Shown one piece after another: positions 16,475 through 25,390 of a stretch of DNA of 64,000 nt. Under the pieces are notes generated by a model, which worked only from the letters and a program-made list of their open reading frames with translations, searched no databases and was not told where the DNA came from. Both the position numbers and the translations under genes were made by a program. Every line of letters begins with the position of its first letter. Position 1 is the first letter of the stretch. This DNA is from Homoserinimonas sp044769865 (GTDB lineage: Bacteria; Actinomycetota; Actinomycetes; Actinomycetales; Microbacteriaceae): contig NZ_JBIZWA010000001.1 in the NCBI RefSeq assembly GCF_044769865.1, positions 1,736,001 through 1,800,000 on the forward strand. Direction: 5' to 3'.

Positions 16475-18046
16475 TCACTCAGCCGCGGCAACGCCCGTCG
16501 CTTCGGCTGCGAGTTCCTCGGCGGCGCCATTGTCGATCTCGACGCGGCGCAGGCTCACGAGTGCCACCACCACTGCCGCGACGACGAGCGCTGCGCCGAT
16601 CGCGGAGGTGAGCGCGACGCCGCTGTCGAACGCGCTCCTCGCCGATTCGAGCAGCTCGGCCGCAAGACCGGGGCTCAGGTCGCGAGCGACGGCGACCGCC
16701 CCGCCCAGCGTCTCACCGGCGGCGGACGCAGCCTCGGCGCCCACGGCCTCGGGGACGACGACATTGTTTCGGTACGACACCGTCAGGATGGTGCCGAGCA
16801 GCGCGGTGCCGAGCACGGCCCCCAACTCGTAGGCCGTCTCGGAGATGGCAGCGGCAGCGCCGGCCTTCTCGGGCGGGGCCGTGGCAATAATGAGGTCGTT
16901 GGACACCGTCTCGGCCGCGCCAGCGCCCAGCCCCAGGAGTGAGAAGGCGAGCACCAGCACGAGGGCCGACGCATCGCCGCCGGTCACGGCCACCAGCACG
17001 AAGCTGCTCGCCGCGACCACGAGGGAGACGGCGACGATGCCCCGCGGTCTCAGCCTGCGCGAGAGCGGAACGACGGCGAGGCCGGCTACAACCATGGCGA
17101 TGAGGCCCGGCAGCAACGCCATCCCTGCGACCATCGGCGCGAGGCCCAACACCAGCTGGAGGTGCTGCGAGCCGAAGAAGATGAAGCCGATGTAGGCGAC
17201 GATCACGAGCAGGTTGATGAGCACGGCACCGCTGAAGGCTGGCCGCGAGAACAGGGTCAGGTCGATCATCGGCTCGGGTTCGCGGCGCTGGCGGCGCACG
17301 AACAGCACGCCCGCCACGAGTCCCCCCACGAGGGCGACACTGCCGCCGGGCGACAGTCCTTCGGTGGAGAGCACCTTCACGGCATAGACCACGGGCGCCA
17401 TCGTGAGCATGGCGAGCAGGATGCTGAGCACGTCGACCCTGCCAGGATTCGGATCCCGCGATTCAGGGATGAGCAGCGGGGCGAAGACGAGCAGCGGCAC
17501 GAGCACGGGAACCGCGAGGAGGAAGATCGAGCCCCACCAGAAGTACTCCAGCAGCGCCCCTCCCACGATGGGGCCGAGCGCACCGCCCGCGGCGAAGCCA
17601 GCCGCCCAGATCGCGATTGCGAGTCGCCGCTCGTTCCTGTCGAGGAAGATGTTGCGCAGCAGTGACAGTGTCGACGGCATCAGCATGGCGCCAAAGAAGC
17701 CGAGCGCTGCCCGCGCAGCGATGAGCGCCTCAGCGGTGGGGGCGAAGGCCGCGACGACCGACAGCGCTGCGAAACCCGTCGCGCCGACCAAGAGCATCCG
17801 CCGTCGGCCCAGCCGGTCCCCAAGGCTTCCCATGGGCACCAGGAGACCCGCCAACACGAGCGGATACGCGTCGATTATCCAGAGCAGGCCCGTGCCGCTG
17901 GGTCGCAGGGCCTCAGAGATCGCGGGGAGCGCGAAACTCAGCACGGTGTTGTCGATCGACACGAGCAGCACCGGCAGCATGAGCACCACGAGGGCCAGCC
18001 AACGACGCCTGGTCGCCAGCTGCGCTTCGGGTGTGGGGAGGGGCAT
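16475..18046 (-). CDS. MFS drug exporter, DHA2 (QacA/SmvA-like) family
   Basis: The protein has 523 residues with 14 predicted spans. Family motifs include LLVSIDNTVLSFALPAI (motif D1 of the 14-span exporters), GSLGDRLGRRRMLL (motif A) and AAGFAAGGALGPIVGGALLEY (motif C, typical of antiporters). Members expel cationic dyes, quaternary ammonium compounds or antibiotics with proton exchange. The actual substrate is unknown. Its 3' end converges on mtlD with only 6 bp between stops. No dedicated regulator is adjacent. Confidence 0.87.
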   Translation of the reverse strand: MPLPTPEAQLATRRRWLALVVLMLPVLLVSIDNTVLSFALPAISEALRPSGTGLLWIIDAYPLVLAGLLVPMGSLGDRLGRRRMLLVGATGFAALSVVAAFAPTAEALIAARAALGFFGAMLMPSTLSLLRNIFLDRNERRLAIAIWAAGFAAGGALGPIVGGALLEYFWWGSIFLLAVPVLVPLLVFAPLLIPESRDPNPGRVDVLSILLAMLTMAPVVYAVKVLSTEGLSPGGSVALVGGLVAGVLFVRRQRREPEPMIDLTLFSRPAFSGAVLINLLVIVAYIGFIFFGSQHLQLVLGLAPMVAGMALLPGLIAMVVAGLAVVPLSRRLRPRGIVAVSLVVAASSFVLVAVTGGDASALVLVLAFSLLGLGAGAAETVSNDLIIATAPPEKAGAAAAISETAYELGAVLGTALLGTILTVSYRNNVVVPEAVGAEAASAAGETLGGAVAVARDLSPGLAAELLESARSAFDSGVALTSAIGAALVVAAVVVALVSLRRVEIDNGAAEELAAEATGVAAAE

Positions 18047-18082
18047 CCGCTGTTCTCGTCTGTCGTGTCCGTGAAAGGCGAA

Positions 18083-18111
18083 GGCGCCGGCCCCCAGGGG
18101 GAGCCGGCGCC
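18083..18111 (-). terminator. Strong hairpin after sdhB
   Basis: GGCGCCGGC (18083-18091) pairs perfectly with GCCGGCGCC (18103-18111). The hairpin lies between the sdhB stop and the start of the MFS exporter gene. There is no U run, so termination strength is uncertain. Confidence 0.6.
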
Positions 18112-18128
18112 GTCGCTTGCGAGCTGCC

Positions 18129-18890
18129 TTAGGGCTTGCCGCGCATGATGGCCTGCTTGACCTCGGCGATCGCCTTGGTCACCTGGATGCCGCGGGGGCA
18201 TGCCTCGGAGCAGTTGAAGGTCGTGCGGCAGCGCCACACGCCCTCCTTGTCGTTGAGGATGTCGAGACGCGTCTCAGAGGCCTCGTCGCGCGAGTCGAAG
18301 ATGAAGCGGTGCGCGTTGACGATCGCCGCCGGGCCGAAGTACTGGCCGTCGGTCCAGAAGACGGGGCACGACGAGGTGCAGGCGGCGCAGAGGATGCACT
18401 TGGTCGTGTCGTCGAAGCGCTCGCGCTCGGCGACGGACTGGTGACGCTCCTTGCCCTCCTTGGGTGCGGTGCTCGACACGAGGAAGGGCTGGATGTCCTT
18501 GTAGGAATCGAAGAACGGCTCCATGTCGACAATCAGGTCCTTCTCGAGGGGGAGCCCCTTGATCGCCTCGATGTAGATCGGCTTCGAGATGTCGAGGTCC
18601 TTGATCAGCGTCTTGCAGGCGAGGCGGTTGCGGCCGTTGATGCGCATCGCGTCGGAGCCGCAGATGCCGTGGGCGCAGGAGCGACGGAACGTGAGCGAGC
18701 CGTCCTGCTCCCACTTGACCTTGTGGAGCGCGTCGAGCACGCGGTCGGTCGCGAAGAGCTCGACGTCGAAGTCCTGCCAGCGCGGCTCCGAGTCAACCTC
18801 GGGGTCGAAGCGGCGGATGATGACCGTGACCGTGAAGGACTGCACCGCCTCAGCTGCTGCGGGTGCGCCCTCGAGTGTTGCCGTGGACAT
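18129..18890 (-). CDS. sdhB: Succinate dehydrogenase iron-sulfur subunit
   Basis: The 253-residue subunit carries electrons from SdhA to the membrane quinone site. Cluster ligands are visible: [2Fe-2S] in SCAHGICGSDAMRINGRNRLAC, split here into SCAHGICGSD and NRLAC; the [4Fe-4S]/[3Fe-4S] pair in CILCAACTSSCPVFW and CRTTFNCSEACP. The ATG at 18890 overlaps the sdhA stop by one base. It is the last gene of sdhCDAB. Confidence 0.96.
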   Translation of the reverse strand: MSTATLEGAPAAAEAVQSFTVTVIIRRFDPEVDSEPRWQDFDVELFATDRVLDALHKVKWEQDGSLTFRRSCAHGICGSDAMRINGRNRLACKTLIKDLDISKPIYIEAIKGLPLEKDLIVDMEPFFDSYKDIQPFLVSSTAPKEGKERHQSVAERERFDDTTKCILCAACTSSCPVFWTDGQYFGPAAIVNAHRFIFDSRDEASETRLDILNDKEGVWRCRTTFNCSEACPRGIQVTKAIAEVKQAIMRGKP

Positions 18891-20731
18891 CAGTACTTCC
18901 TCTCCATTGGCTGGTAGTTGGTGATGACGACGGGCTTCCAATCGAGACGGATGTGGTCTGCCGCATCCGCCGACAGGGGGTCGCCCGAGAGGTACGCCAT
19001 CGTGTGCTTCATGTAGTTCTCGTCGTCGCGGTCGGGGTAGTCGTCGCGCATGTGGCCGCCACGGCTCTCCTTGCGGTTGCGGGCGGAGAAGACGACGACC
19101 TCGGCGAGGTCGAGCAGGAAGCCGAGCTCGATCGCCTCGAGCAGGTCGGTGTTGAAGCGCTTGCCCTTGTCCTGCACCGCGATGTTGCGGTAGCGCAGGC
19201 GCAGCCCGTGGATCGTCTCGGTGACCTTCGCGAGCGACTCGTCGGTGCGGAAGACCTGGGCGTTGCGGTCCATCTCCTCCTGGAGCTCACGGCGGATGGC
19301 CGCGATGTTCTCCGTGCCGGTCGAGGACTGCAGCATCTCGATGAGGCCACGGATCTCGGCGGTCGGGTCTTTCGGCAGCGGCGGGAACTCGGCCGTCTTG
19401 GCGTACTCGGCGGCGTTGACGCCGGCGCGCTTGCCGAAGACGTTGATGTCGAGGAGCGAGTTGGTGCCGAGACGGTTGGAGCCGTGCACCGAGACGCAGG
19501 CGCACTCGCCGGCGGCATAGAGGCCGGGCACGACGGTCGTGTTGTCGGCGAGCACCTCAGCGTTGTTGTTGGTGGGGATGCCACCCATCGCGTAGTGCGC
19601 GGTCGGCATGACCGGTACGGGCTCGTAGACGGGATCGACGCCCAGGTAGGTGCGTGCGAACTCAGTGATGTCGGGGAGCTTCGTCTCGAGCACCTCGGCA
19701 CCCAGGTGGGTGCAGTCGAGGTAGACGTAGTCCTTGTTCGGGCCGGCGCCGCGGCCCTCCGCGACCTCCTGCACCATGCAGCGGGCGACGATGTCGCGCG
19801 GCGCGAGGTCCTTGATGGTCGGCGCGTAGCGCTCCATGAAGCGCTCACCCGAGGCGTTGCGGAGGATGGCGCCCTCACCGCGGGCACCCTCCGTGAGCAG
19901 GATGCCGAGGCCGGCGAGGCCGGTCGGGTGGAACTGGAAGAACTCCATGTCCTCGAGGGGGAGGCCCTTGCGCCAGATGATGCCGACGCCGTCACCCGTC
20001 AGGGTGTGGGCGTTGGACGTGGTCTTGTAGACCTTGCCGAAGCCACCCGTCGCGAAGACGACCGCCTTGCCGTGGAAGACGTGCAGGTCACCCGTCGCGA
20101 GCTCGTAGGCCACGACGCCGGCGGGCTTGCGGTCCGCGCCCTCGCCGCTCATGACGAGGTCGAGCACGTAGAACTCGTTGAAGAAGTTGATGCCGTGCTT
20201 GACGCAGTTCTGGTAGAGCGTCTGGAGGATCATGTGACCGGTGCGGTCGGCCGCGTAGCAGGCGCGGCGCACGGGCGCCTTGCCGTGGTCACGCGTGTGG
20301 CCACCGAAGCGGCGCTGGTCGATCTTGCCCTCGGGGGTGCGGTTGAAGGGAAGGCCCATGTTCTCGAGGTCGATGACCGCGTCGATGGCTTCCTTCGCGA
20401 GGATCTCGGCCGCATCCTGGTCAACCAGGTAGTCGCCACCCTTGACGGTGTCGAAGGTGTGCCACTCCCAGTTGTCCTCCTCGACGTTCGCGAGCGCAGC
20501 GGCCATGCCGCCCTGCGCCGCGCCCGTGTGGGAACGCGTCGGGTAGAGCTTGGAGATCACCGCGGTGCTCACATTGGGGCCCGCTTCGATGGCAGCCCGC
20601 ATGCCGGCACCACCCGCACCGACGATGATCACGTCGTACTGGTGGTAGTGCACGCCGTCAACGACGCGCGTCTCTCCTACAGCCGGCTTGGCGTCGGCCC
20701 AGAGCGAGCCTCCGATGTTGCGTTCACTCAA
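18890..20731 (-). CDS. sdhA: Succinate dehydrogenase flavoprotein subunit
   Basis: The 613-residue catalytic subunit oxidises succinate to fumarate. The FAD-binding motif is DVIIVGAGGAGMRAA. The covalent-FAD His lies in SHTGAAQGGMAAAL, and the active-site region is FQFHPTGLAGLG, with RACYAADRTGH. The start is unusual: the only start codon that keeps the N-terminal MSERNIGGSLWAD-type region is a TTG at 20731, which overlaps the sdhD stop (TTGA). Weak initiation would rely on coupling from sdhD. Confidence 0.95.
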   Translation of the reverse strand: MSERNIGGSLWADAKPAVGETRVVDGVHYHQYDVIIVGAGGAGMRAAIEAGPNVSTAVISKLYPTRSHTGAAQGGMAAALANVEEDNWEWHTFDTVKGGDYLVDQDAAEILAKEAIDAVIDLENMGLPFNRTPEGKIDQRRFGGHTRDHGKAPVRRACYAADRTGHMILQTLYQNCVKHGINFFNEFYVLDLVMSGEGADRKPAGVVAYELATGDLHVFHGKAVVFATGGFGKVYKTTSNAHTLTGDGVGIIWRKGLPLEDMEFFQFHPTGLAGLGILLTEGARGEGAILRNASGERFMERYAPTIKDLAPRDIVARCMVQEVAEGRGAGPNKDYVYLDCTHLGAEVLETKLPDITEFARTYLGVDPVYEPVPVMPTAHYAMGGIPTNNNAEVLADNTTVVPGLYAAGECACVSVHGSNRLGTNSLLDINVFGKRAGVNAAEYAKTAEFPPLPKDPTAEIRGLIEMLQSSTGTENIAAIRRELQEEMDRNAQVFRTDESLAKVTETIHGLRLRYRNIAVQDKGKRFNTDLLEAIELGFLLDLAEVVVFSARNRKESRGGHMRDDYPDRDDENYMKHTMAYLSGDPLSADAADHIRLDWKPVVITNYQPMERKY

Positions 20732-21174
20732 TTGATGTCTCCACAGAACTTGGGCAGAAGGTCGGCAGGGGAGCCGGCAGGGCAGGGGTCGAAGGTGAAG
20801 ATGACGAGTGCCCCAAGGATGAGCAGGATGACGGTCGCGCCGGCGAGGGCCCAGCTGAGCACGCGACGCGTGCTCGGCTTCTGCGCGTAGTCGTTGATGA
20901 TCGTGCGCATGCCGTTGGCGCCGTGGATGAGCGCGAGGAACAGCAGCAGGGTGTCCCACACGATCCAGAACGGGTCGGCCCACTTGCCGGCGACGAAGGC
21001 GAAGTCGATGGCGTGCACGCCGTCGCCGACCATGAGGTTGACGAAGAGGTGGCCGAAGATCAGCACGACGAGGATCACGCCGCTCGCGCGCATGTAGATC
21101 CAGCCCCACTTCTCCCAGTTGACGCCGCGGCGCTGGGGCAGGGTGCGAGGGGATTCGATCGAGACAGTCATCAT
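20728..21174 (-). CDS. sdhD: Succinate dehydrogenase hydrophobic membrane anchor subunit
   Basis: The protein has about 148 residues and three predicted spans. The first contains GWIYMRASGVILVVLIFGHLFVNLM, with a candidate haem-ligand His in the FGHLFVN segment. The second has WDTLLLFLALIHGANGMRTII and the third LAGATVILLILGALVIF. It anchors SdhAB and forms the quinone site with SdhC. Three starts are possible (GTG 21177, ATG 21174, ATG 21171); 21174 gives a TGATG overlap with sdhC. Confidence 0.9.
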   Translation of the reverse strand: MMTVSIESPRTLPQRRGVNWEKWGWIYMRASGVILVVLIFGHLFVNLMVGDGVHAIDFAFVAGKWADPFWIVWDTLLLFLALIHGANGMRTIINDYAQKPSTRRVLSWALAGATVILLILGALVIFTFDPCPAGSPADLLPKFCGDIN

Positions 21175-21608
21175 CACGCTCCGAAGACGTTCATGAGGTG
21201 GCGCGGCACAAAGCCGAGCATGAGCACGACCCAGAGGCCGAGCACGAGCCAGAAGAGGAGGCGCTGGTGGCGCGTTCCCACCGACCAGAAGTCGACGAGG
21301 ATGATGCGCAGGCCGTTGAGCGCGTGGAAGCCGATGGCGCCGACAAGGCCGACCTCACCGAGGCCCATGATGGGCGTCTTGTAGGCGCTCATGACGGCGT
21401 TGTACGCCTCGGGGCTGAGCCGCACGAGGGCCGTGTCGAGGATGTGCACGAGGAGGAAGAAGAAGATGCCGACGCCGGTGATGCGGTGCAGCACCCACGA
21501 CCACATTCCCTCACGACCGCGGTACAGGGTGCCGCCAGGTCGTGGATTGTGCTTGATCTGATCCAATGGCTGGGCTTCGGCCAGGCCTCCCGCCGACTTC
21601 TCTGGCAC
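21174..21608 (-). CDS. sdhC: Succinate dehydrogenase cytochrome b556 subunit
   Basis: The 144-residue membrane subunit is the first gene of the sdhCDAB operon. Family features are GTLYRGREGMWSWVLHRITGVGIFFFLLVHILDT (the SxxHRxTG-type quinone region and haem-ligand His in LVHILDT) and FHALNGLRIILVDF. The start is the GTG at 21608, because GAGGAGGG sits 6 bp upstream; the longer open frame has no such site. An iron-regulator-like box lies about 150 bp upstream. Confidence 0.92.
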   Translation of the reverse strand: MPEKSAGGLAEAQPLDQIKHNPRPGGTLYRGREGMWSWVLHRITGVGIFFFLLVHILDTALVRLSPEAYNAVMSAYKTPIMGLGEVGLVGAIGFHALNGLRIILVDFWSVGTRHQRLLFWLVLGLWVVLMLGFVPRHLMNVFGA

Positions 21609-21755
21609 GAGCAACCCTCCTCGAGATAGGTGCGACTTTGACTGTGCCCGCCCGTCTCGCCGGGAGCGCGTGCGTTCCGTGGGGGATGGGCGGCATGCGA
21701 GCGCGATGCGTCGCAACGGCCTCCAGTCTATTCCCTGTCGGAGAGTGCTATCCGC

Positions 21756-21771
21756 TTAGGTATGCCTAACC
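21756..21771. promoter_or_regulatory. DtxR/IdeR-like iron box between sdhC and manC
   Basis: TTAGGTATGCCTAACC matches the first 16 bases of the DtxR/IdeR consensus TTAGGTTAGGCTAACC at 13 positions, and has a symmetric TTAGG-N4-CCTAA core. It lies in the divergent region upstream of sdhCDAB, whose products need haem and Fe-S clusters. A regulator bound here could act on either direction. Confidence 0.5.
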
Positions 21772-21833
21772 ATCTCGATGTCGAGATGCCGTCACATCGA
21801 CCAAAGGTCGGTCGAGGCGACGGATGCCGCGGC

Positions 21834-21839
21834 TAGGGT
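21834..21839 (+). promoter_or_regulatory. Putative -10 (TAGGGT) of manC
   Basis: TAGGGT ends 7 bp before ATG 21847, with no ribosome binding site in between, consistent with a leaderless transcript. Confidence 0.45.
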
Positions 21840-21846
21840 GGTGCGC

Positions 21847-22965
21847 ATGACCGACACTCCCGCGCTCGAGCGCTTCTACAGCGTCATTCCGGCCGGCGGC
21901 ATCGGCTCGCGGCTCTGGCCGCTCTCCCGTGCCGACGCCCCCAAGTTCCTCCATGACCTGACCGGAACGGGCAAGACCCTCCTTCGTGGCACCTGGGATC
22001 GTCTCGTGCCTGTCTCGGGGGAGCAGCGCATCATGGTTGTGACGGGGCGCGCGCACCGCGCGGCGGTTGAGGCACAGCTGCCGACCCTCGCCGACCACAA
22101 CGTCGTCCTCGAGAGCGAGCCGAAGGACTCGACGGCCGCGATTGGACTCGCTGCCGCGATCCTCCAGCACCGCGAGCCGGGCGTGATCATCGGTTCCTTC
22201 GCAGCCGACCATGTCATCTCCGACACCCGCAGCTTCAAGCGCAGCGTCGTGGAGGCGGTCGCCGCGGCCGACGCCGGCTACATCGCCACGATCGGGATCA
22301 CTCCCACCGAGCCGGCCATCGGCTTCGGCTACATCCTGTGCGGCGCCAAACTCGACATCCAGGGGGCTCCCAACGCCTACGCGGTCAACAGTTTCGTCGA
22401 GAAGCCGAACCTCGACGTCGCGAAGGGCTACCTGCAGCACGGCGGCTACCTCTGGAACGGCGGCATGTTCATCTCCCGCGCCGACGTGCTCCTCGAACAA
22501 TTGGGGCAGGCCGAGCCCGAACTGCTCGCCGGGCTGCAGGAACTTGCGGAGGCCTGGGACACCCCTCGGCGCGGTGCGACCGTCGACAGGGTGTGGCCGA
22601 AGTTGCGCAAGATCGCGATCGACTACACGGTCGCCGAGCCCGCGGCCAAGGCTGGGCGCCTCGCGGTCGTGCCTGGCGACTTCGACTGGGATGACGTCGG
22701 CGACTTCGCGGCGATCGGCAAGCTCCACTCGGGTGGCCGCTCCAACAACCTCGCGATCCTCGGTGAAGACCCGCGCGTGCTCTCCGATGCCTCGACGGGC
22801 GTCGTCGTCAGCCACTCGAAACGACTCATCTCCCTCATCGGCGTGCAGGACATCGTCGTCGTCGACACCCCCGATGCGCTGCTCGTCACCACGACACAGA
22901 ATGCGCAGCGCGTGAAATCAGTCGTCGATGCACTCAAGCTCTCGGGACGCGGCGACGTCCTCTAG
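21847..22965 (+). CDS. manC: Mannose-1-phosphate guanylyltransferase
   Basis: The 372-residue nucleotidyltransferase makes GDP-mannose for glycans. It shows the family start FYSVIPAGGIGSRLWPLSRADAPKFLHDL (GxGxRLWPLS with Lys), the sugar-binding FVEKPNLDVAKGYL, and GGYLWNGGMFI. FDWDDVGDF matches the late conserved motif. The protein lacks the C-terminal phosphomannose isomerase (cupin) domain found in bifunctional ManC. I chose ATG 21847 because the catalytic domain begins there and a -10 hexamer precedes it. Confidence 0.92.
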   Translation: MTDTPALERFYSVIPAGGIGSRLWPLSRADAPKFLHDLTGTGKTLLRGTWDRLVPVSGEQRIMVVTGRAHRAAVEAQLPTLADHNVVLESEPKDSTAAIGLAAAILQHREPGVIIGSFAADHVISDTRSFKRSVVEAVAAADAGYIATIGITPTEPAIGFGYILCGAKLDIQGAPNAYAVNSFVEKPNLDVAKGYLQHGGYLWNGGMFISRADVLLEQLGQAEPELLAGLQELAEAWDTPRRGATVDRVWPKLRKIAIDYTVAEPAAKAGRLAVVPGDFDWDDVGDFAAIGKLHSGGRSNNLAILGEDPRVLSDASTGVVVSHSKRLISLIGVQDIVVVDTPDALLVTTTQNAQRVKSVVDALKLSGRGDVL

Positions 22966-22968
22966 ATT
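22963..22968 (+). promoter_or_regulatory. Putative -10 (TAGATT) of the first BMP lipoprotein gene
   Basis: TAGATT overlaps the manC stop codon and ends 7 bp before ATG 22976. The position implies a promoter inside manC and a leaderless message. Confidence 0.4.
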
Positions 22969-22975
22969 CGAGCGT

Positions 22976-24043
22976 ATGACCTCGTCAACCTCGTTCCTCC
23001 GTATCCCGGCCGCCAGCGCCGTCGTCCTCCTCGCCCTGGCCGGGTGCGCCGCGGCTCCCGAGGAGTCACCGGATGCCGCGGCATCCGACTACACCGCCTG
23101 CATGGTGGCCAATAGCGGCAACCTGGAGGACCGCTCCTTCAATCAGGCGAGCTACGAGGCGCTGCAGCGCGCCGAGTCGGAGCTCGGCATCGAGTTGCGC
23201 ACGGCGGTGTCGCAGTCTGAGGGCGACTACGAGACGAACATCAACGCGATGGCGGATGCGGGATGCGACTACATCCTCACGGTCGGTTGGGAGCTCGCCG
23301 AGGCCACCGCGGTGGGGGCTGAGACCTACCCCGACATCAACTTCTCGATCGTCGATGAGACGGTCGAGGGCGACAACATCCGCTCGATCGTCTACGACAC
23401 GGCGCAGGCGGCGTTCCTCGCGGGCTACCTCGCAGCCGGGCTCAGCCAGACCGGCGTCGTCGGTACCTTCGGTGGCGGCAACCAACCGCCCGTGACCGTC
23501 TTCATGGACGGCTACTGGGACGGCGTGCAGCACTACAACGCCGAGAAGGGCACGAACGTGCGGGTCGTCGGCTGGGACAAGCCCTCGCAGACCGGCTCCT
23601 TCACGGATGACTTCGTCAATGCCGTGCTCGCACGCACCCTCGCCGACGGGCTGATCGAGCAGGGCGCCGACATCATCATGCCGGTTGCGGCGCAGGCGGG
23701 AGAGGGTGCCGCGACGGCGGCGCTCGAGGCCGGGGGAGTCGGCATCATCTGGGTCGACGCGGATGGCTACGAAACCCTGGCCGCCCAGTTCCAGCCGTTG
23801 ATCGTCACAACCGTGCTCAAGCAGATGAGCGACGCCGTGTTCGAGATCGTCTCGCAGGACCTCGAAGGCGAGTTCGAGGGTGGCAGCTACATCGGCACGC
23901 TCGAGAACAACGGGGTCGCCCTCGCGCCGTTCCACGACTGGGAGTCGAAGGTGCCTGCCGAGCTCGCTGCGGAGCTCGACGCCCTCCGCGACGCGATCAT
24001 CGCGGGCGAGATTGTGGTCGAGAGCGAAGCCTCGCCGCGCTGA
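22976..24043 (+). CDS. BMP-family nucleoside-binding lipoprotein (copy 1)
   Basis: The 355-residue secreted lipoprotein has the signal peptide and lipobox VVLLALAGC. The mature domain is of the basic membrane protein (BMP/PnrA) type: DRSFNQASYEALQRAE near the start, INAMADAGCDYILTVG, VYDTAQAAFLAGYLAAG and VDADGYE. PnrA-type proteins bind purine nucleosides for an ABC importer. It resembles the next gene across its length, so the pair looks like a tandem duplication. It lacks a ribosome binding site but has TAGATT 7 bp upstream. Confidence 0.87.
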   Translation: MTSSTSFLRIPAASAVVLLALAGCAAAPEESPDAAASDYTACMVANSGNLEDRSFNQASYEALQRAESELGIELRTAVSQSEGDYETNINAMADAGCDYILTVGWELAEATAVGAETYPDINFSIVDETVEGDNIRSIVYDTAQAAFLAGYLAAGLSQTGVVGTFGGGNQPPVTVFMDGYWDGVQHYNAEKGTNVRVVGWDKPSQTGSFTDDFVNAVLARTLADGLIEQGADIIMPVAAQAGEGAATAALEAGGVGIIWVDADGYETLAAQFQPLIVTTVLKQMSDAVFEIVSQDLEGEFEGGSYIGTLENNGVALAPFHDWESKVPAELAAELDALRDAIIAGEIVVESEASPR

Positions 24044-24249
24044 CTCCAGCTCACGCGTGCTCGCCTCTGCGCGAGTGGAGCAGCGGAGTGCTCGTATGAG
24101 CGCTTCACTGTCGCGCGCGGATGAGAGAATATCGGTCTGATACCAACCGGCGTCCCGTGGTCGGGCGGCGGGTGTCAGGCATCTACGATCGATTCATCTG
24201 CATCGCAGAGCGTTCGAGCAATCACTGCATACATGTCTTTGGAGGACAC

Positions 24250-25314
24250 GTGAACACAATCTCCCGCAAGCGGGTGCTGGGTACCCTCGGCATCCTCGGC
24301 GCTGCCGCACTCACGCTGAGCGCCTGCGCCGCTGCACCCGAGGGCGACGACAACGCCAACGGTGACGCCGGCAGCGACTTCCTCGCCTGCATGGTCTCCG
24401 ACGAGGGCGGCTTCGACGACAAGTCGTTCAACGAGCTCTCCTACAACGGCCTCCTCCAGGCGGAGGAGGAGCTCGGCATCGAGATCCGCGAGTCCGAGTC
24501 GAGCAGCGAGGCGGACTACGAGCCCAACCTCGAGGGCATGGTCGACGCCGGCTGTGGCATCATCGTGCCGGTCGGCTTCAAGCTCGCCGACGCAACTCAG
24601 GCTGTTGCCGACGCCAACCCCGAGGTGAACTTCGCGATCGTCGACGTTGACTACCTCACGGGCGACAACATCAAGCAGCTCAACTACGACACGGCCCAGG
24701 CCGCGTTCCTCGCGGGCTACGCCGCAGCCGGCTACAGCACCTCGAAGGTCGTCGCGACCTACGGCGGCGCCGAGATCCCCTCCGTCACGATCTTCATGGA
24801 CGGCTTCAAGGCTGGCGTCGAGCAGTGGAACGAGGCAAAGGGTGACTCCGTCACCGTCCTGCCGTTCGACTACGTCGGCGACTTCACCGACCAGGTGCGC
24901 GCACAGCAGATCACCGAGGGCTTCCTCAGCCAGAACGCCGACGTGATCCTTCCCGTCGGCGGCCCCCTCTACCAGGGTGGCGCTGAGGCGATCCTCGACG
25001 CGGGCGCTGACGCCGTCATCCTCGGTGTCGACTCCGACCTCGCGGTCGCAGACGAGAAGTACAAGGACCTCATCTTCGTCTCGATCATGAAGGGTCTCGA
25101 CGTCACGGTCTTCGACTCGATCAAGCAGGCGTTCGATGGCGAGTTCGAGGCTGACGTCTACACCGGCACGCTCGAGAACGAGGGCGTTGGCCTCTCGTCC
25201 TTCTACGACTTCGAGGGCGAACTGCCCGAGGGCATGATGGACGAGCTTGACGCGCTCAAGCAGCAGATCATCGACGGGGAGCTCTCGGGCTTCTCGGAGT
25301 TCTCGCCCAAGTAG
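24250..25314 (+). CDS. BMP-family nucleoside-binding lipoprotein (copy 2)
   Basis: This is the second, probably main, substrate-binding lipoprotein of the nucleoside ABC importer, with 354 residues. The lipobox is ALTLSAC. Conserved parts are GGFDDKSFNELSYNGL, YDTAQAAFLAGYAAAGYS, VTIFMDGFKAGVEQWN and ILGVDSDLAV. The start is a GTG with a near-perfect GGAGGA 3 bp before it; a longer frame upstream has no ribosome binding site. A 206-bp spacer separates it from copy 1, and a perfect hairpin separates it from the ATPase gene, which fits higher expression of the binding protein. Confidence 0.92.
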   Translation: MNTISRKRVLGTLGILGAAALTLSACAAAPEGDDNANGDAGSDFLACMVSDEGGFDDKSFNELSYNGLLQAEEELGIEIRESESSSEADYEPNLEGMVDAGCGIIVPVGFKLADATQAVADANPEVNFAIVDVDYLTGDNIKQLNYDTAQAAFLAGYAAAGYSTSKVVATYGGAEIPSVTIFMDGFKAGVEQWNEAKGDSVTVLPFDYVGDFTDQVRAQQITEGFLSQNADVILPVGGPLYQGGAEAILDAGADAVILGVDSDLAVADEKYKDLIFVSIMKGLDVTVFDSIKQAFDGEFEADVYTGTLENEGVGLSSFYDFEGELPEGMMDELDALKQQIIDGELSGFSEFSPK

Positions 25315-25341
25315 CGAGACACCCGCACGTCGCACCACATC

Positions 25342-25372
25342 GCCGAGGAGGCCGCCCTGCGGCCTCCTCGGC
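25342..25372 (+). terminator. Hairpin between binding lipoprotein and ABC ATPase
   Basis: GCCGAGGAGGCC (25342-25353) and GGCCTCCTCGGC (25361-25372) form a perfect 12-bp stem with a 7-base loop. There is no U run, and the downstream genes continue on the same strand, so partial attenuation or mRNA 3'-end protection is likely. Confidence 0.65.
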
Positions 25373-25390
25373 CCATGACCGGGAGAACAC

